Below are positions 1-6,164 of a DNA stretch of 11,450 bases, piece by piece (the stretch's first letter is position 1; every line of letters begins with the position of its first letter). A program made the translations under genes and the position numbers. The notes below the pieces were generated by a model. It saw only the letters and a program-made list of their open reading frames with translations, did not search any database and had not been told where the DNA came from. Source of the stretch: Propionibacteriales bacterium (lineage in GTDB: Bacteria > Actinomycetota > Actinomycetes > Propionibacteriales > Propionibacteriaceae); NCBI GenBank assembly GCA_030453285.1, contig JAKDKP010000019.1:1-11450 (forward strand), in the 5' to 3' direction.

Positions 1-63
1 CCGCAGCACCGGCACTCCGTGCGACTCGAACATGTCGCGCGCCTGGTATTCGTAGAGATCCAC
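1..63 (-). CDS. sucC: Succinyl-CoA synthetase (ADP-forming) beta subunit, N-terminal fragment
   Basis: Only the first 21 codons lie in the window. Read on the minus strand they begin (V/M)DLYEYQARDMFESHGVPVL, the typical start of SucC. There the beta subunit opens with the ATP-grasp domain and a DLxEYQA(R/K)xLF motif. The complete enzyme, with SucD, interconverts succinyl-CoA and succinate in the TCA cycle with nucleotide phosphorylation. The start is GTG (63-61); it is chosen because an AGGAG-type ribosome binding site lies 5 nt upstream and the family N-terminus begins exactly there. The gene runs off the left edge, so sucD and the catalytic regions cannot be seen. It lies downstream of the IcmB-like gene on the same strand, separated by about 250 bp with hairpins, so it is probably transcribed separately. 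Identification rests on a short but very characteristic stretch. Confidence 0.88.
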   Translation of the reverse strand, partial: MDLYEYQARDMFESHGVPVLR

Positions 64-68
64 TAGCG

Positions 69-79
69 CTCCTCTTCCC
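69..79 (-). promoter_or_regulatory. Ribosome binding site of sucC
   Basis: On the minus strand the sequence reads GGGAAGAGGAG, followed by 5 nt and the GTG codon. This purine run is the reason for choosing GTG as the sucC start. Confidence 0.7.
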
Positions 80-134
80 ACTGCTAGGTGAACAAGGGCC
101 ACGTGGTGGATGTGACCCGGTCTGAATTCATGCC

Positions 135-150
135 GGCCCGTGAGCGGGCC
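135..150. terminator. Small GC-rich hairpin between the IcmB-like gene and sucC
   Basis: GGCCCG and CGGGCC form a 6-bp perfect stem around a 4-nt loop (TGAG). There is no T-tract on either side. It lies in the 253-bp gap between the IcmB-like gene and sucC and could be a weak terminator or part of the sucC leader. Apart from this and the stem at 242-276 nothing else is recognisable in the gap; no clear sucC -10/-35 pair was found. Confidence 0.3.
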
Positions 151-241
151 AGGTGAGGACACCCATGTCCCCGGGGCTGAGCCTAGTGGGTCGAACGGAT
201 CGGGTGGGACGGGTCCACCGATGGCCCGATCGGCCCGGAAT

Positions 242-276
242 GTTGCCCGGAACGGCTCACTTCCGATTCCGGCAAC
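242..276 (-). terminator. Probable terminator of the IcmB-like gene
   Basis: About 40 nt beyond the stop codon of the IcmB-like gene, minus-strand GTTGCC-GGAA-(T)-CGG pairs with CCG-TTCC-(G)-GGCAAC. This gives a 13-bp stem with one single-nucleotide bulge on each side and a 7-nt loop. No U-tract follows, as is common for hairpin terminators of high-GC actinobacteria. Confidence 0.5.
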
Positions 277-316
277 GAGGTTTCTCCAGCGGCCCGGTCG
301 GACTGTGCTCAGGAGA

Positions 317-769
317 TCACAAGGTCGAGGTTCGTCGGGCGTGCTGTCGAACCCAGGCGACGATCTCGGCCATCGTGGCACCGGGGGTGAACACCTGTCG
401 TACGCCCATCTCGGCCAGGGGCTGCCGATCGGCCTCGGGGATGATGCCACCGCCGAACACGATGATGTCGTCCACGCCCTCGGCAGCCAACTGCTCCATC
501 ACCTTCGCGAACAGCGTCAGGTGTGCCCCTGACAGCACCGACAGCCCGATGCAGTCCACGTCCTCGGCGATGGCAGCGGCCACAATCTGTTCCGGGCTCT
601 GGTGCAGGCCGGTGTAGACGACCTCCATGCCGGCATCGCGCAGCGCGCGGGCCACCACCTTGGCTCCTCGATCGTGACCGTCGAGCCCGGGCTTGGCGAC
701 CATCACCCGGATCGGGGGTGGTTGGTCCTCGCCGATGGTTGGAGTGCTCGATGCGTCGTTGCTGATCAC
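317..769 (-). CDS. Stand-alone cobalamin (B12)-binding domain protein, IcmB-like small mutase subunit
   Basis: A 150-residue protein consisting almost entirely of one B12-binding Rossmann domain of the methylmalonyl-CoA mutase family. After a variable N-terminal tail of about 20 residues comes a core with the base-off/His-on signature DxHxxG (D30, H32, G35; the His supplies the lower cobalt ligand), then SxL (S77-L79, in GLSVLSG) and the GGG loop (106-108, in [10 protein letters not shown]). From memory the sequence closely resembles IcmB, the small subunit of isobutyryl-CoA mutase, which pairs with a separate large TIM-barrel subunit. No large subunit is encoded in the window, so the partner mutase is unknown. 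The open frame extends upstream to 859, but GTG at 769 is preferred: it lies just upstream of the conserved core, and a TAGACT -10 element lies 7 nt before it, pointing to a leaderless transcript. Downstream on the same strand is sucC. The link to succinyl-CoA is suggestive but unproven. Confidence 0.85.
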   Translation of the reverse strand: MISNDASSTPTIGEDQPPPIRVMVAKPGLDGHDRGAKVVARALRDAGMEVVYTGLHQSPEQIVAAAIAEDVDCIGLSVLSGAHLTLFAKVMEQLAAEGVDDIIVFGGGIIPEADRQPLAEMGVRQVFTPGATMAEIVAWVRQHARRTSTL

Positions 770-776
770 GGGCGCC

Positions 777-782
777 AGTCTA
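777..782 (-). promoter_or_regulatory. Leaderless-type -10 element of the IcmB-like gene
   Basis: TAGACT on the minus strand (fits TANNNT) ends exactly 7 nt before the GTG start, so transcription should begin at or next to the start codon. There is no ribosome binding site in between. No convincing -35 element is visible. The same arrangement occurs before the phospholipase D-family gene. Confidence 0.45.
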
Positions 783-869
783 GTGCGCACCGCTGTCCAC
801 AGCCCGATTCGATGACATCGCCCGAAGTTGCTACTGTCGGGGCCGTTGTTCAGGTCCACGGAGCCGGAT

Positions 870-980
870 GGGTGACCCGACTAGGCAGTTACCTGTTCGT
901 TATGTACGATGATCCAGGATCAGGGATCCCCCGGGCCCCCAGCAATGTCGGTCAGGGGTCACCCCCCTTGCAACGAACAG
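870..980. repeat. Two interleaved 9-bp inverted repeats upstream of the M23 peptidase gene
   Basis: GGGTGACCC (870-878) has a perfect reverse complement at 956-964, and CTGTTCGTT (893-901) has one at 972-980. The pairs cross (left A, left B, right A, right B), so as RNA they would form a pseudoknot or two mutually exclusive stems. They fill the gap between the IcmB-like gene and the peptidase. A small GGATC-AGG-GATCC hairpin (917-929) lies between the arms. Confidence 0.4.
888..910 (+). promoter_or_regulatory. Candidate promoter and regulator site of the M23 peptidase gene
   Basis: TACGAT (905-910) fits a TANNNT -10 element and would give a leader of roughly 90 nt. Directly upstream lies an imperfect direct repeat, GTTACC-N5-GTTATG (888-904), with an 11-bp period, the spacing expected for OmpR-family response regulators. 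MtrA is known to control M23 peptidase genes in other actinobacteria through tandem repeats of this general kind, but assigning this site to MtrA is inference. No good -35 was found. Confidence 0.3.
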
Positions 981-991
981 TCAATCCACAC

Positions 992-996
992 AGGAG
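992..996 (+). promoter_or_regulatory. Ribosome binding site deciding the start of the M23 peptidase
   Basis: AGGAG followed by 8 nt and GTG (1005-1007). This favours the GTG over the in-frame ATG at 909, which has no such site and would add 32 residues of non-conserved sequence. Confidence 0.75.
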
Positions 997-1004
997 AACG
1001 CAAC

Positions 1005-2054
1005 GTGTCACGGACGCCTCGCCGAGTTGGCCAGTCGGAATCTCAAGACTCCGAAGACCGCTCGGGCTGGCTCTCCCACGGACTGGCCGCAGTGGCCATC
1101 GCGGGACTCGGCCTCGCGGTCGCCGGCTCCATCTCCCTCACCAACGCCTCGGCGCTCGACGCCGGATCGATTCGGGATGCCCTCGGCGCCGATGTCACCA
1201 AGGCCGTGCCGGCCGCGGTGAGCACCGCCGACGACCAGCCGGCAGGAGCCACCGAGCCTGATGGTGGCGTACGGGACCAGCGCGGCGACCTGGACAGCTT
1301 TGACCGGCGCCAGCAGTCCACCTCCCGTGACGTGGTGCGCAAGCAGCTCGACAAGGCGATCGTCACCCAGAAGTCGAAGCGCCGCACCGCCGATCTGGAC
1401 GACTCGAGCAAGCGCGTCCAGGAGAACGGCCGGGAAATCTCCCAGAAGGAGCGGACCAAGGGTCTGGCCCAGACCGCGGCCGACATCAAGGCCGAGCAGA
1501 AGCGTCTGAAGGAAGAGCGCGAGAAGCGCTTGGCGGATGCCCGCAAGCGCGCCGAGGAGGGCAAGAAGTCCGAGCAGCAGGGTCTGCCCGCGCCGGCCAC
1601 CCCCGAGGTCGACATGTCCGGCATCGTCAGCGATGGCAGCGGCGTCTTTCCCTTGGCACCTGGCACCTACAGCGTTGGCGCCAGGTTCGGCGAGTACGGC
1701 AGCTGGGCCCGTTGGCACACCGGTCAGGATCTGGCCGCATCGCAGGGCACACCGATCCGTGCCACGCTGAGCGGCAAGGTTGTCCCGGGCAACGCCGACT
1801 CCTGGGCCGGCAACCACGTGGCGATCAAGCACCCCAATGGCGGTTCGACGCTGTATGCGCACATGTCGGCCAAGGTGGTTCAGCCCGGCGACACGGTCAA
1901 GGCCGGTCAGATCATCGGTTACGTCGGTTCGACCGGTCGGTCGTTCGGCCCCCACCTGCACATGGAGTACTACCCCAAGGGCACGACACCTGGCGACATC
2001 TACGCCGCCAAGGACGCCATGGCGTACATGCGCGCCAACGGCGTCAAGATCTGA
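1005..2054 (+). CDS. Membrane-anchored M23 (LytM-type) metallopeptidase with coiled-coil region
   Basis: A 349-residue predicted peptidoglycan endopeptidase acting outside the membrane. A short polar N-terminus is followed by one hydrophobic segment (about residues 26-45), a signal peptide or signal anchor without an obvious lipobox. Next comes a long charged stretch rich in Lys, Glu, Arg and Gln (about 105-192), likely coiled coil, then a short Pro-rich linker and the C-terminal M23 domain (about 212-335). The domain has the expected zinc and catalytic residues: H238 and D242 in HxxxD, H286 in LYAHMS, and H317/H319 in the HLH motif. All are present, so the enzyme should be active rather than a degenerate activator such as EnvC or NlpD. 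It is divergent from the IcmB-like gene and convergent with pcrA, and is probably monocistronic. The start follows the AGGAG site. The coiled coil suggests that partner proteins at the septum or wall control the activity (inference). Confidence 0.9.
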   Translation: MSRTPRRVGQSESQDSEDRSGWLSHGLAAVAIAGLGLAVAGSISLTNASALDAGSIRDALGADVTKAVPAAVSTADDQPAGATEPDGGVRDQRGDLDSFDRRQQSTSRDVVRKQLDKAIVTQKSKRRTADLDDSSKRVQENGREISQKERTKGLAQTAADIKAEQKRLKEEREKRLADARKRAEEGKKSEQQGLPAPATPEVDMSGIVSDGSGVFPLAPGTYSVGARFGEYGSWARWHTGQDLAASQGTPIRATLSGKVVPGNADSWAGNHVAIKHPNGGSTLYAHMSAKVVQPGDTVKAGQIIGYVGSTGRSFGPHLHMEYYPKGTTPGDIYAAKDAMAYMRANGVKI

Positions 2055-2063
2055 CCCACCGAC

Positions 2064-2087
2064 GGCGACACGATCTGGATCGTCGCC
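2064..2087. terminator. Shared bidirectional terminator between the M23 gene and pcrA
   Basis: GGCGAC-(AC)-GATC pairs with GATC-GTCGCC: ten base pairs with a 2-nt bulge, and a loop that must open slightly at the tip. It fills the 32-bp gap between two convergent stop codons; its right arm ends on the last base of the pcrA stop codon. No T-tract on either side. Confidence 0.5.
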
Positions 2088-4630
2088 TAGAGCTTCTCCA
2101 GCGGCGCCAGCTGCAGGTTGAGGTGCTTCACCCCGGCTGAGCCGAAGTCCACCTCTGCCAGCGGAGCCCCCTGCAGTCTGGTGAGGCTCACCACGGTGCC
2201 CATCCCGAAGTAGGTGTGCAGCACCCGGTCGCCGGGATCAAGAGCCGGCACCGTACGAGCTCCGGCCTGTTGAGTTCGGGCCTGTTGAGTTTGGGGCGAT
2301 CCCCCGCCATAGCCCACCGACTGCCGCCACGAGCGATCGGTCTGAGAAGAACGCCACTGGGTCTGGGCAGCCGCCGTACGGCGCCAGTCGATCAGTCGGG
2401 ACGGAATCTCGTCGAGGAAGCGGCTGGCCGGGTTGTGTTGCGGTGCACCCCACGCGACGCGCATCACCGCCCGAGTCAGATACAGCCGCTGCCGTGCCCG
2501 CGTGATGCCCACATAGGCGAGCCGACGCTCCTCCTGGAGCTCCTGGCGGTCACCGTAGGTGCGCTGGTGCGGAAAGATGCCGTCCTCCATGCCAGTCAGG
2601 AAGACGGTGTCGAACTCGAGCCCCTTGGCGGTGTGCAGGGTCATCAACGTGACCACACCCTGGCCGCCGTCGGGGTCGGGGATCTGGTCGGAGTCGGCCA
2701 CCAGCGCGATCCGCTCCAGGAAGGCGCCCAGCGAGCCGTCCTGCTCCGGTGCGGCCTCGGCCAACTCTTCACCGAGCTCGGCAGCCTCGTCGACCGCCTC
2801 GTCCGATACCTCGGTGGCTCCTGCCGCAGCCAGGGCGGCCGCGGTCAGTGGGTCATCGACATCCACCACGCCGACCTGGGCCACGAAGTCCTGCGCGACG
2901 GCCACCAACTCGAGCAGGTTCTCCACCCGGGTCTGGTCCTGCGGATCGCTGGAGGCCTGCAGTTCGTCGAGATAACCCGAATCGGTGAGCAGACTGGACA
3001 ACACCTGATCAGCCGGAGCCTGTTCGGCGACCAGGGCGGCGTGCTTGTCGAGCAGATCGATGAAGACGGCGATCTGTCGGGCCGAACGCGTGGCCAGGCC
3101 GGGCGCGTCCTCGGCCCGGCGCAGGGCCGCGGCGAATGGGATCTGTTCGCGGCTGGCGAGGGCCGCGATGCAGGCTTCGGCGCGTTGACCGATGCCACGC
3201 TTGGGCACGTTCAGGATGCGACGCACCGATACGTCGTCGTCGGGATTGGCGATCGCCCGCAGGTAGGCGATGGCGTCGCGGATCTCCTTGCGCTCGTAGA
3301 AGCGCACACCTCCGACGACCTTGTACGGCAGGCCGACCCGGATCAGCACCTCCTCGAAGGCACGGGACTGGGCATTGGTCCGATAGAAGACGGCAATGTC
3401 GGAGTACGCGACGCCCTCGTCGTGCAGCCGGTCGATCTCGTCGGTGACGTACTGGGCCTCGTCGTGCTCGGTGTCGGCCACCCATCCGACGATCTGTTCG
3501 CCGTCACCGGCATCGGACCAGAGCCGCTTGGCGGTCCGCCCCTCGTTGTTGATGATCACCGCGTTGGCGGCATTCAGCACGGTCTGGGTCGACCGATAGT
3601 TCTGCTCCAGCAGGATCGTCCTGGCGCCCGGGAAGTCGGTCCCGAAGTCGAGGATGTTACGGATCGTCGCACCACGGAAGGCATAGATGGACTGGTCCGA
3701 GTCACCAACGACCATCAACTCCGACGGTTCGGCACGCGGCCCGTCGGTCTCGAGTTGATCATGGTCGCTGCACAGTTCCCGGATCAGCGAGTACTGCGCG
3801 TGGTTGGTGTCCTGGTACTCATCGACCAGCACGTGCCGGAAGCGGCGACGATACTGCTCACGCACATCGCTGAAGGCCTGCAACAGATGCACCGAGGTCA
3901 TGATCAGGTCGTCGAAGTCGAGGGCATTGGCCGCCACCAGTCGACGTTGGTACTCGACGTAGGCCGCGGCGTACGCCTCCTCCTCGGGCGTGGTGACCTT
4001 GGTGCCGGCAGACTCGTGGTCGACCAACTCATTCTTGAGGTTCGACACCCAGTTCATCACCTGACGGACCGGCACCTTCTTGGGATCGAACCCGAGGTCG
4101 TTGCAGACCAATTGCATCAGCCGCTTGGAATCGGCATCGTCGTAGATGGAGAAGGTGCGCTTCATGCCGAACCGTCCGATCTCCTGACGCAGCAACCGGA
4201 CGCAGGCGGAGTGGAAGGTGGCGACCCACATCAGCTTGGCCCGATTGCCAACCGCATCCATCACCCGCGACCGCATCTCGGCGGCCGCCTTGTTGGTGAA
4301 GGTGATCGCCAGGATCGAGCCGGGGTGGACCTTGCGCACCGACACCAGGTGGGCGATCCGGCGGGTCAGCACCCGGGTCTTGCCCGAGCCGGCACCGGCC
4401 ACCACCAGCAACGGCGCCCCCTCATGCACGACGGCTTCCCGCTGCTGGGGATTCAGGCCGGCCAACAATTCCTCGGCCCGCTCGGCCGCAGACTTCTTCG
4501 TACGGGTGGACGCTCTTGCACCCTCGGGCGCCGTCGTACGAGCCGGATCATCGCCGGTCGACCCATCGTCTCGCGGGCTGGTGGGTAGCAACTGCCCACC
4601 AAAGAGGTCATCGTCGTCAGGGTTCACCAT
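2087..4630 (-). CDS. pcrA: ATP-dependent DNA helicase PcrA/UvrD (superfamily 1A, 3'-5')
   Basis: An 847-residue UvrD/PcrA-type helicase that unwinds DNA in nucleotide excision repair, replication-restart and transcription-linked repair. All SF1A motifs are visible: Q motif LNPQQREAV (59-67), Walker A GAGSGKT (79-85), Ia around FTNKAAAEMR (111-120), II DEYQDTN (270-276), III VGDSDQSIYAFRGA (308-321), IV LEQNYRS (341-347), V MTLHTAKGLEF (663-673) and VI AYVGITRARQRLY (705-717). An acidic Ala/Glu-rich insert lies at about 590-632. A low-complexity Gln/Arg/Ser linker (about 752-792) leads to a C-terminal Tudor-like domain (about 796-847, LDPGDRVLHTYFGMGTV), which in PcrA contacts RNA polymerase. 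The N-terminus (1-48) is acidic and probably disordered. Length and domain order are normal for actinobacteria. ATG at 4630 is followed directly by GTG, so the start could be one codon later. The gene is monocistronic and divergent from the phospholipase D-family gene. Confidence 0.96.
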   Translation of the reverse strand: MVNPDDDDLFGGQLLPTSPRDDGSTGDDPARTTAPEGARASTRTKKSAAERAEELLAGLNPQQREAVVHEGAPLLVVAGAGSGKTRVLTRRIAHLVSVRKVHPGSILAITFTNKAAAEMRSRVMDAVGNRAKLMWVATFHSACVRLLRQEIGRFGMKRTFSIYDDADSKRLMQLVCNDLGFDPKKVPVRQVMNWVSNLKNELVDHESAGTKVTTPEEEAYAAAYVEYQRRLVAANALDFDDLIMTSVHLLQAFSDVREQYRRRFRHVLVDEYQDTNHAQYSLIRELCSDHDQLETDGPRAEPSELMVVGDSDQSIYAFRGATIRNILDFGTDFPGARTILLEQNYRSTQTVLNAANAVIINNEGRTAKRLWSDAGDGEQIVGWVADTEHDEAQYVTDEIDRLHDEGVAYSDIAVFYRTNAQSRAFEEVLIRVGLPYKVVGGVRFYERKEIRDAIAYLRAIANPDDDVSVRRILNVPKRGIGQRAEACIAALASREQIPFAAALRRAEDAPGLATRSARQIAVFIDLLDKHAALVAEQAPADQVLSSLLTDSGYLDELQASSDPQDQTRVENLLELVAVAQDFVAQVGVVDVDDPLTAAALAAAGATEVSDEAVDEAAELGEELAEAAPEQDGSLGAFLERIALVADSDQIPDPDGGQGVVTLMTLHTAKGLEFDTVFLTGMEDGIFPHQRTYGDRQELQEERRLAYVGITRARQRLYLTRAVMRVAWGAPQHNPASRFLDEIPSRLIDWRRTAAAQTQWRSSQTDRSWRQSVGYGGGSPQTQQARTQQAGARTVPALDPGDRVLHTYFGMGTVVSLTRLQGAPLAEVDFGSAGVKHLNLQLAPLEKL
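2264..2294. repeat. In-frame 15-bp tandem repeat in the pcrA linker
   Basis: GGCCTGTTGAGTT followed by CGG or TGG occurs twice with a 15-bp period. On the coding strand it gives two copies of TQQA (TQQAR TQQAG, residues 781-790). It lies in the disordered linker before the Tudor-like domain, where a five-codon duplication is harmless. Confidence 0.6.
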
Positions 4631-4639
4631 GGCGACCCC

Positions 4640-4645
4640 AGCCTA
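4640..4645 (-). promoter_or_regulatory. Possible -10 element of pcrA
   Basis: TAGGCT on the minus strand (fits TANNNT) ends 9 nt before the pcrA ATG, implying a leader of only a few bases or none. A GGGG run (4635-4638) lies between the two and could instead be a weak ribosome binding site. No clear -35. Confidence 0.3.
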
Positions 4646-4735
4646 CGGTGCAGCACCGACACCCTGCCCGCGGCGCGCCTCCGGCCCCGTCCACCACGTG
4701 CCATCGACTCGATGTCCCGCTCTTGCCCGTGACGA

Positions 4736-4741
4736 TAGATT
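4736..4741 (+). promoter_or_regulatory. Leaderless-type -10 element of the phospholipase D-family gene
   Basis: TAGATT ends exactly 7 nt before the ATG at 4749, so transcription would begin at the start codon. It matches the TAGACT-N7-GTG arrangement of the IcmB-like gene. A weak GGAA also lies 4 nt before the ATG, so a short leader cannot be excluded. Confidence 0.42.
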
Positions 4742-4748
4742 GGAACTC

Positions 4749-5987
4749 ATGTGGTGGCGCCGGGTTCCTGTTCGCAAGATTCTCGGTCGTGTTGCCCTCA
4801 CCACGCTCGCCGCTCAGGCAGTGACGCTGGCCGCCCTGGCCGTGGTGGACAACAATCGCAAACGACATCGCCGGCCCGTGGTGTTCCCCCGGGTCCCGCC
4901 TCGTACGGTCACCGCCGGCGGCTCCGAGGTCACCATCTACACCTATGGCGAAGACCTGTACGCCGACATGCTGACCGCGATCGAGCATGCCCGCGAACAG
5001 ATCTTCTTCGAGACCTTCATCTGGAAGGGCGACGAGATCGGCCAACGCTTCAAGGACGCCCTGACCGCCGCCGCCGATCGCGGCGTGCAGGTGTACCTGG
5101 TGTACGACGTCTTCGCCAACCTCGTCGTCCCACCCTCCTTCTTCCGGTTCGCCGAGTCGATCCACGTCAAGCGTCATCCATTGGTGGGTGGGGGCTGGCG
5201 TTTCCTCAACCCCCGCTACTCGGGACGCAACCATCGCAAGTTGTTGATCATCGACCACGACGTTGCCTACATCGGTGGTTACAACGTCGGGAGCCTGTAC
5301 GCCACCGACTGGCGCGACACCCACGCCCGCCTCACCGGCGACATCGTCGGTGAGATGGAGAACGCGTTCATCGACTACTGGAACATGCCGCCGGCGCGAA
5401 AGGCTCCCGCCCTGCCCGACGCGTCGAACCGGACCTGGGTGCCGAACTTCCGGGTGCACCGCAACATCCCCCGCCACTTCGTCTATCCCATCCGGGGCAT
5501 GTACCTCGAGGCCATCGACCGGGCCAAGGATCACGTCTATCTCACCCACGCCTACCTGGTGCCCGACGAGGACTTCCTGCACGCCTTGCTGGCTGCCGCC
5601 AAGCGCGGGGTTGAGGTACGGATCATCGTGCCGGCGCAGAGCAATCACATCGTCGCCGACTGGATCTCCCGCGGCTTCTACAAGACTCTGCTGGCCGGTG
5701 GTGTGCGACTGTTTCTCTACCAAGGGGCGATGGTGCATGCCAAGACCGCCACCATCGACGGCCAGTGGTCGACGATTGGTACGGCCAACATCGACCGCCT
5801 CAGCCTGACCGGCAACTACGAGATCAATGTGGAGATCATCAACGAGCGCGTCGCCCGTGAGCTCGAGGAGATCTTTGCCGTCGACTCCTCCAACACCATC
5901 GAGTTGACCTTGGAACAGTGGCAGTCCCGGCACTTGGTGGTGAAGGCCTCGGAGTTGATCCTCTCCCCGTACCGTTCACTGATCTGA
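4749..5987 (+). CDS. Phospholipase D-family protein, cardiolipin synthase-like
   Basis: A 412-residue PLD-superfamily protein with two complete HKD motifs: H162-K164-D169 in NHRKLLIID, followed by GGYNVG, and H330-K332-D337 in VHAKTATID, followed by GTANIDRLSL. Two HKDs in one chain form one active site with a phosphohistidine intermediate. The closest functional match is bacterial ClsA/B-type cardiolipin synthase, which transfers a phosphatidyl group between phosphatidylglycerol (or related) molecules at the membrane. One hydrophobic segment (about 11-33) near the N-terminus would anchor it; ClsA usually has two, so this is a shorter, single-anchor form. The frame is open far upstream into pcrA antisense sequence, but ATG 4749 is chosen because the anchor starts there and a -10 element precedes it. 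Many actinobacteria make cardiolipin with a CDP-alcohol-type enzyme, so the substrate here could differ. Tandem hairpins follow the stop. Confidence 0.85.
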   Translation: MWWRRVPVRKILGRVALTTLAAQAVTLAALAVVDNNRKRHRRPVVFPRVPPRTVTAGGSEVTIYTYGEDLYADMLTAIEHAREQIFFETFIWKGDEIGQRFKDALTAAADRGVQVYLVYDVFANLVVPPSFFRFAESIHVKRHPLVGGGWRFLNPRYSGRNHRKLLIIDHDVAYIGGYNVGSLYATDWRDTHARLTGDIVGEMENAFIDYWNMPPARKAPALPDASNRTWVPNFRVHRNIPRHFVYPIRGMYLEAIDRAKDHVYLTHAYLVPDEDFLHALLAAAKRGVEVRIIVPAQSNHIVADWISRGFYKTLLAGGVRLFLYQGAMVHAKTATIDGQWSTIGTANIDRLSLTGNYEINVEIINERVARELEEIFAVDSSNTIELTLEQWQSRHLVVKASELILSPYRSLI

Positions 5988-6015
5988 CACCGTCAGCGCC
6001 GACCCAGGTCCAGCG

Positions 6016-6031
6016 TCAGGGGCGCCCCTGA
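6016..6031 (+). terminator. First terminator hairpin after the phospholipase D-family gene
   Basis: TCAGGGGC-GCCCCTGA is a perfect 16-bp palindrome, 28 nt past the stop codon, followed by TCTTCC. The tip must open to form a loop, leaving a stem of about 6 bp. Confidence 0.5.
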
Positions 6032-6036
6032 TCTTC

Positions 6037-6060
6037 CACTGGCGCGCCACGCCGCCAGTG
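6037..6060 (+). terminator. Second terminator hairpin after the phospholipase D-family gene
   Basis: CACTGGCG and CGCCAGTG form a perfect 8-bp stem around an 8-nt loop, 5 nt after the first hairpin. The tandem arrangement and the following promoter suggest it insulates the GlsB-type gene from the upstream transcript. Confidence 0.5.
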
Positions 6061-6069
6061 TCGACATTG

Positions 6070-6099
6070 TTGCGCGCACCGGCTCCCGCAGCCTATCTT
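6070..6099 (+). promoter_or_regulatory. Promoter of the GlsB/YeaQ-type gene
   Basis: TTGCGC (6070-6075) and TATCTT (6094-6099) are separated by 18 bp, a reasonable housekeeping-sigma -35/-10 pair. The predicted transcription start is about 6106, which gives a leader of about 60 nt. Confidence 0.45.
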
Positions 6100-6105
6100 G
6101 ATCAA

Positions 6106-6137
6106 GTGGTCCGACCACGCCGTGACAACAAGTCACG
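6106..6137. promoter_or_regulatory. Two adjacent dyads at the predicted transcription start of the GlsB-type gene
   Basis: GTGGTC-C-GACCAC (6106-6118) and CGTGAC-AACAA-GTCACG (6121-6137) are two perfect 6-bp-arm dyads, 2 nt apart. They begin at the expected start of transcription and end 11 nt before the ribosome binding site. They could be operator half-sites for a dimeric repressor, or hairpins at the 5' end of the mRNA. No regulator can be named. Confidence 0.35.
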
Positions 6138-6148
6138 CCCGGATCCGC

Positions 6149-6155
6149 AAAGGAG
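6149..6155 (+). promoter_or_regulatory. Strong ribosome binding site of the GlsB-type gene
   Basis: AAAGGAG, 9 nt before ATG 6165. It rules out the in-frame TTG at 6156, which directly abuts the site. Confidence 0.8.
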
Positions 6156-6164
6156 TTGTGGCAC

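Noticed and set aside
140..617. Overlapping plus-strand frames of 130 and 154 residues at the left end
   Set aside because: They run antisense through the B12-binding protein gene, lack ribosome binding sites and have no recognisable domains.
893..980. LexA/SOS box from the CGAAC and GTTCG elements
   Set aside because: The halves are about 70 bp apart instead of the 4-bp spacing of an actinobacterial SOS box.
780..1004. A c-di-AMP (ydaO-type) riboswitch before the M23 gene
   Set aside because: Such switches control wall hydrolases in actinobacteria, but the conserved core sequences of that RNA were not found. Only the interleaved inverted repeats are present.
1008..1961. A 317-residue frame opposite the M23 peptidase
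   Set aside because: The plus-strand frame has a ribosome binding site, a signal segment and a complete M23 active site; the opposite frame has none of these.
2216..4588. A 790-residue open frame antisense to pcrA
   Set aside because: It lies entirely inside a complete helicase gene whose motifs are all intact. Its translation is low-complexity His/Gly/Val/Leu-rich with no recognisable domain, as expected for an antisense frame in high-GC DNA.
4617..5933. A 438-residue open frame antisense to the phospholipase D-family gene
   Set aside because: Same reasoning: a shadow of a gene with two intact HKD motifs. The translation is Val/Gly/Asp/His-rich without domain signatures.
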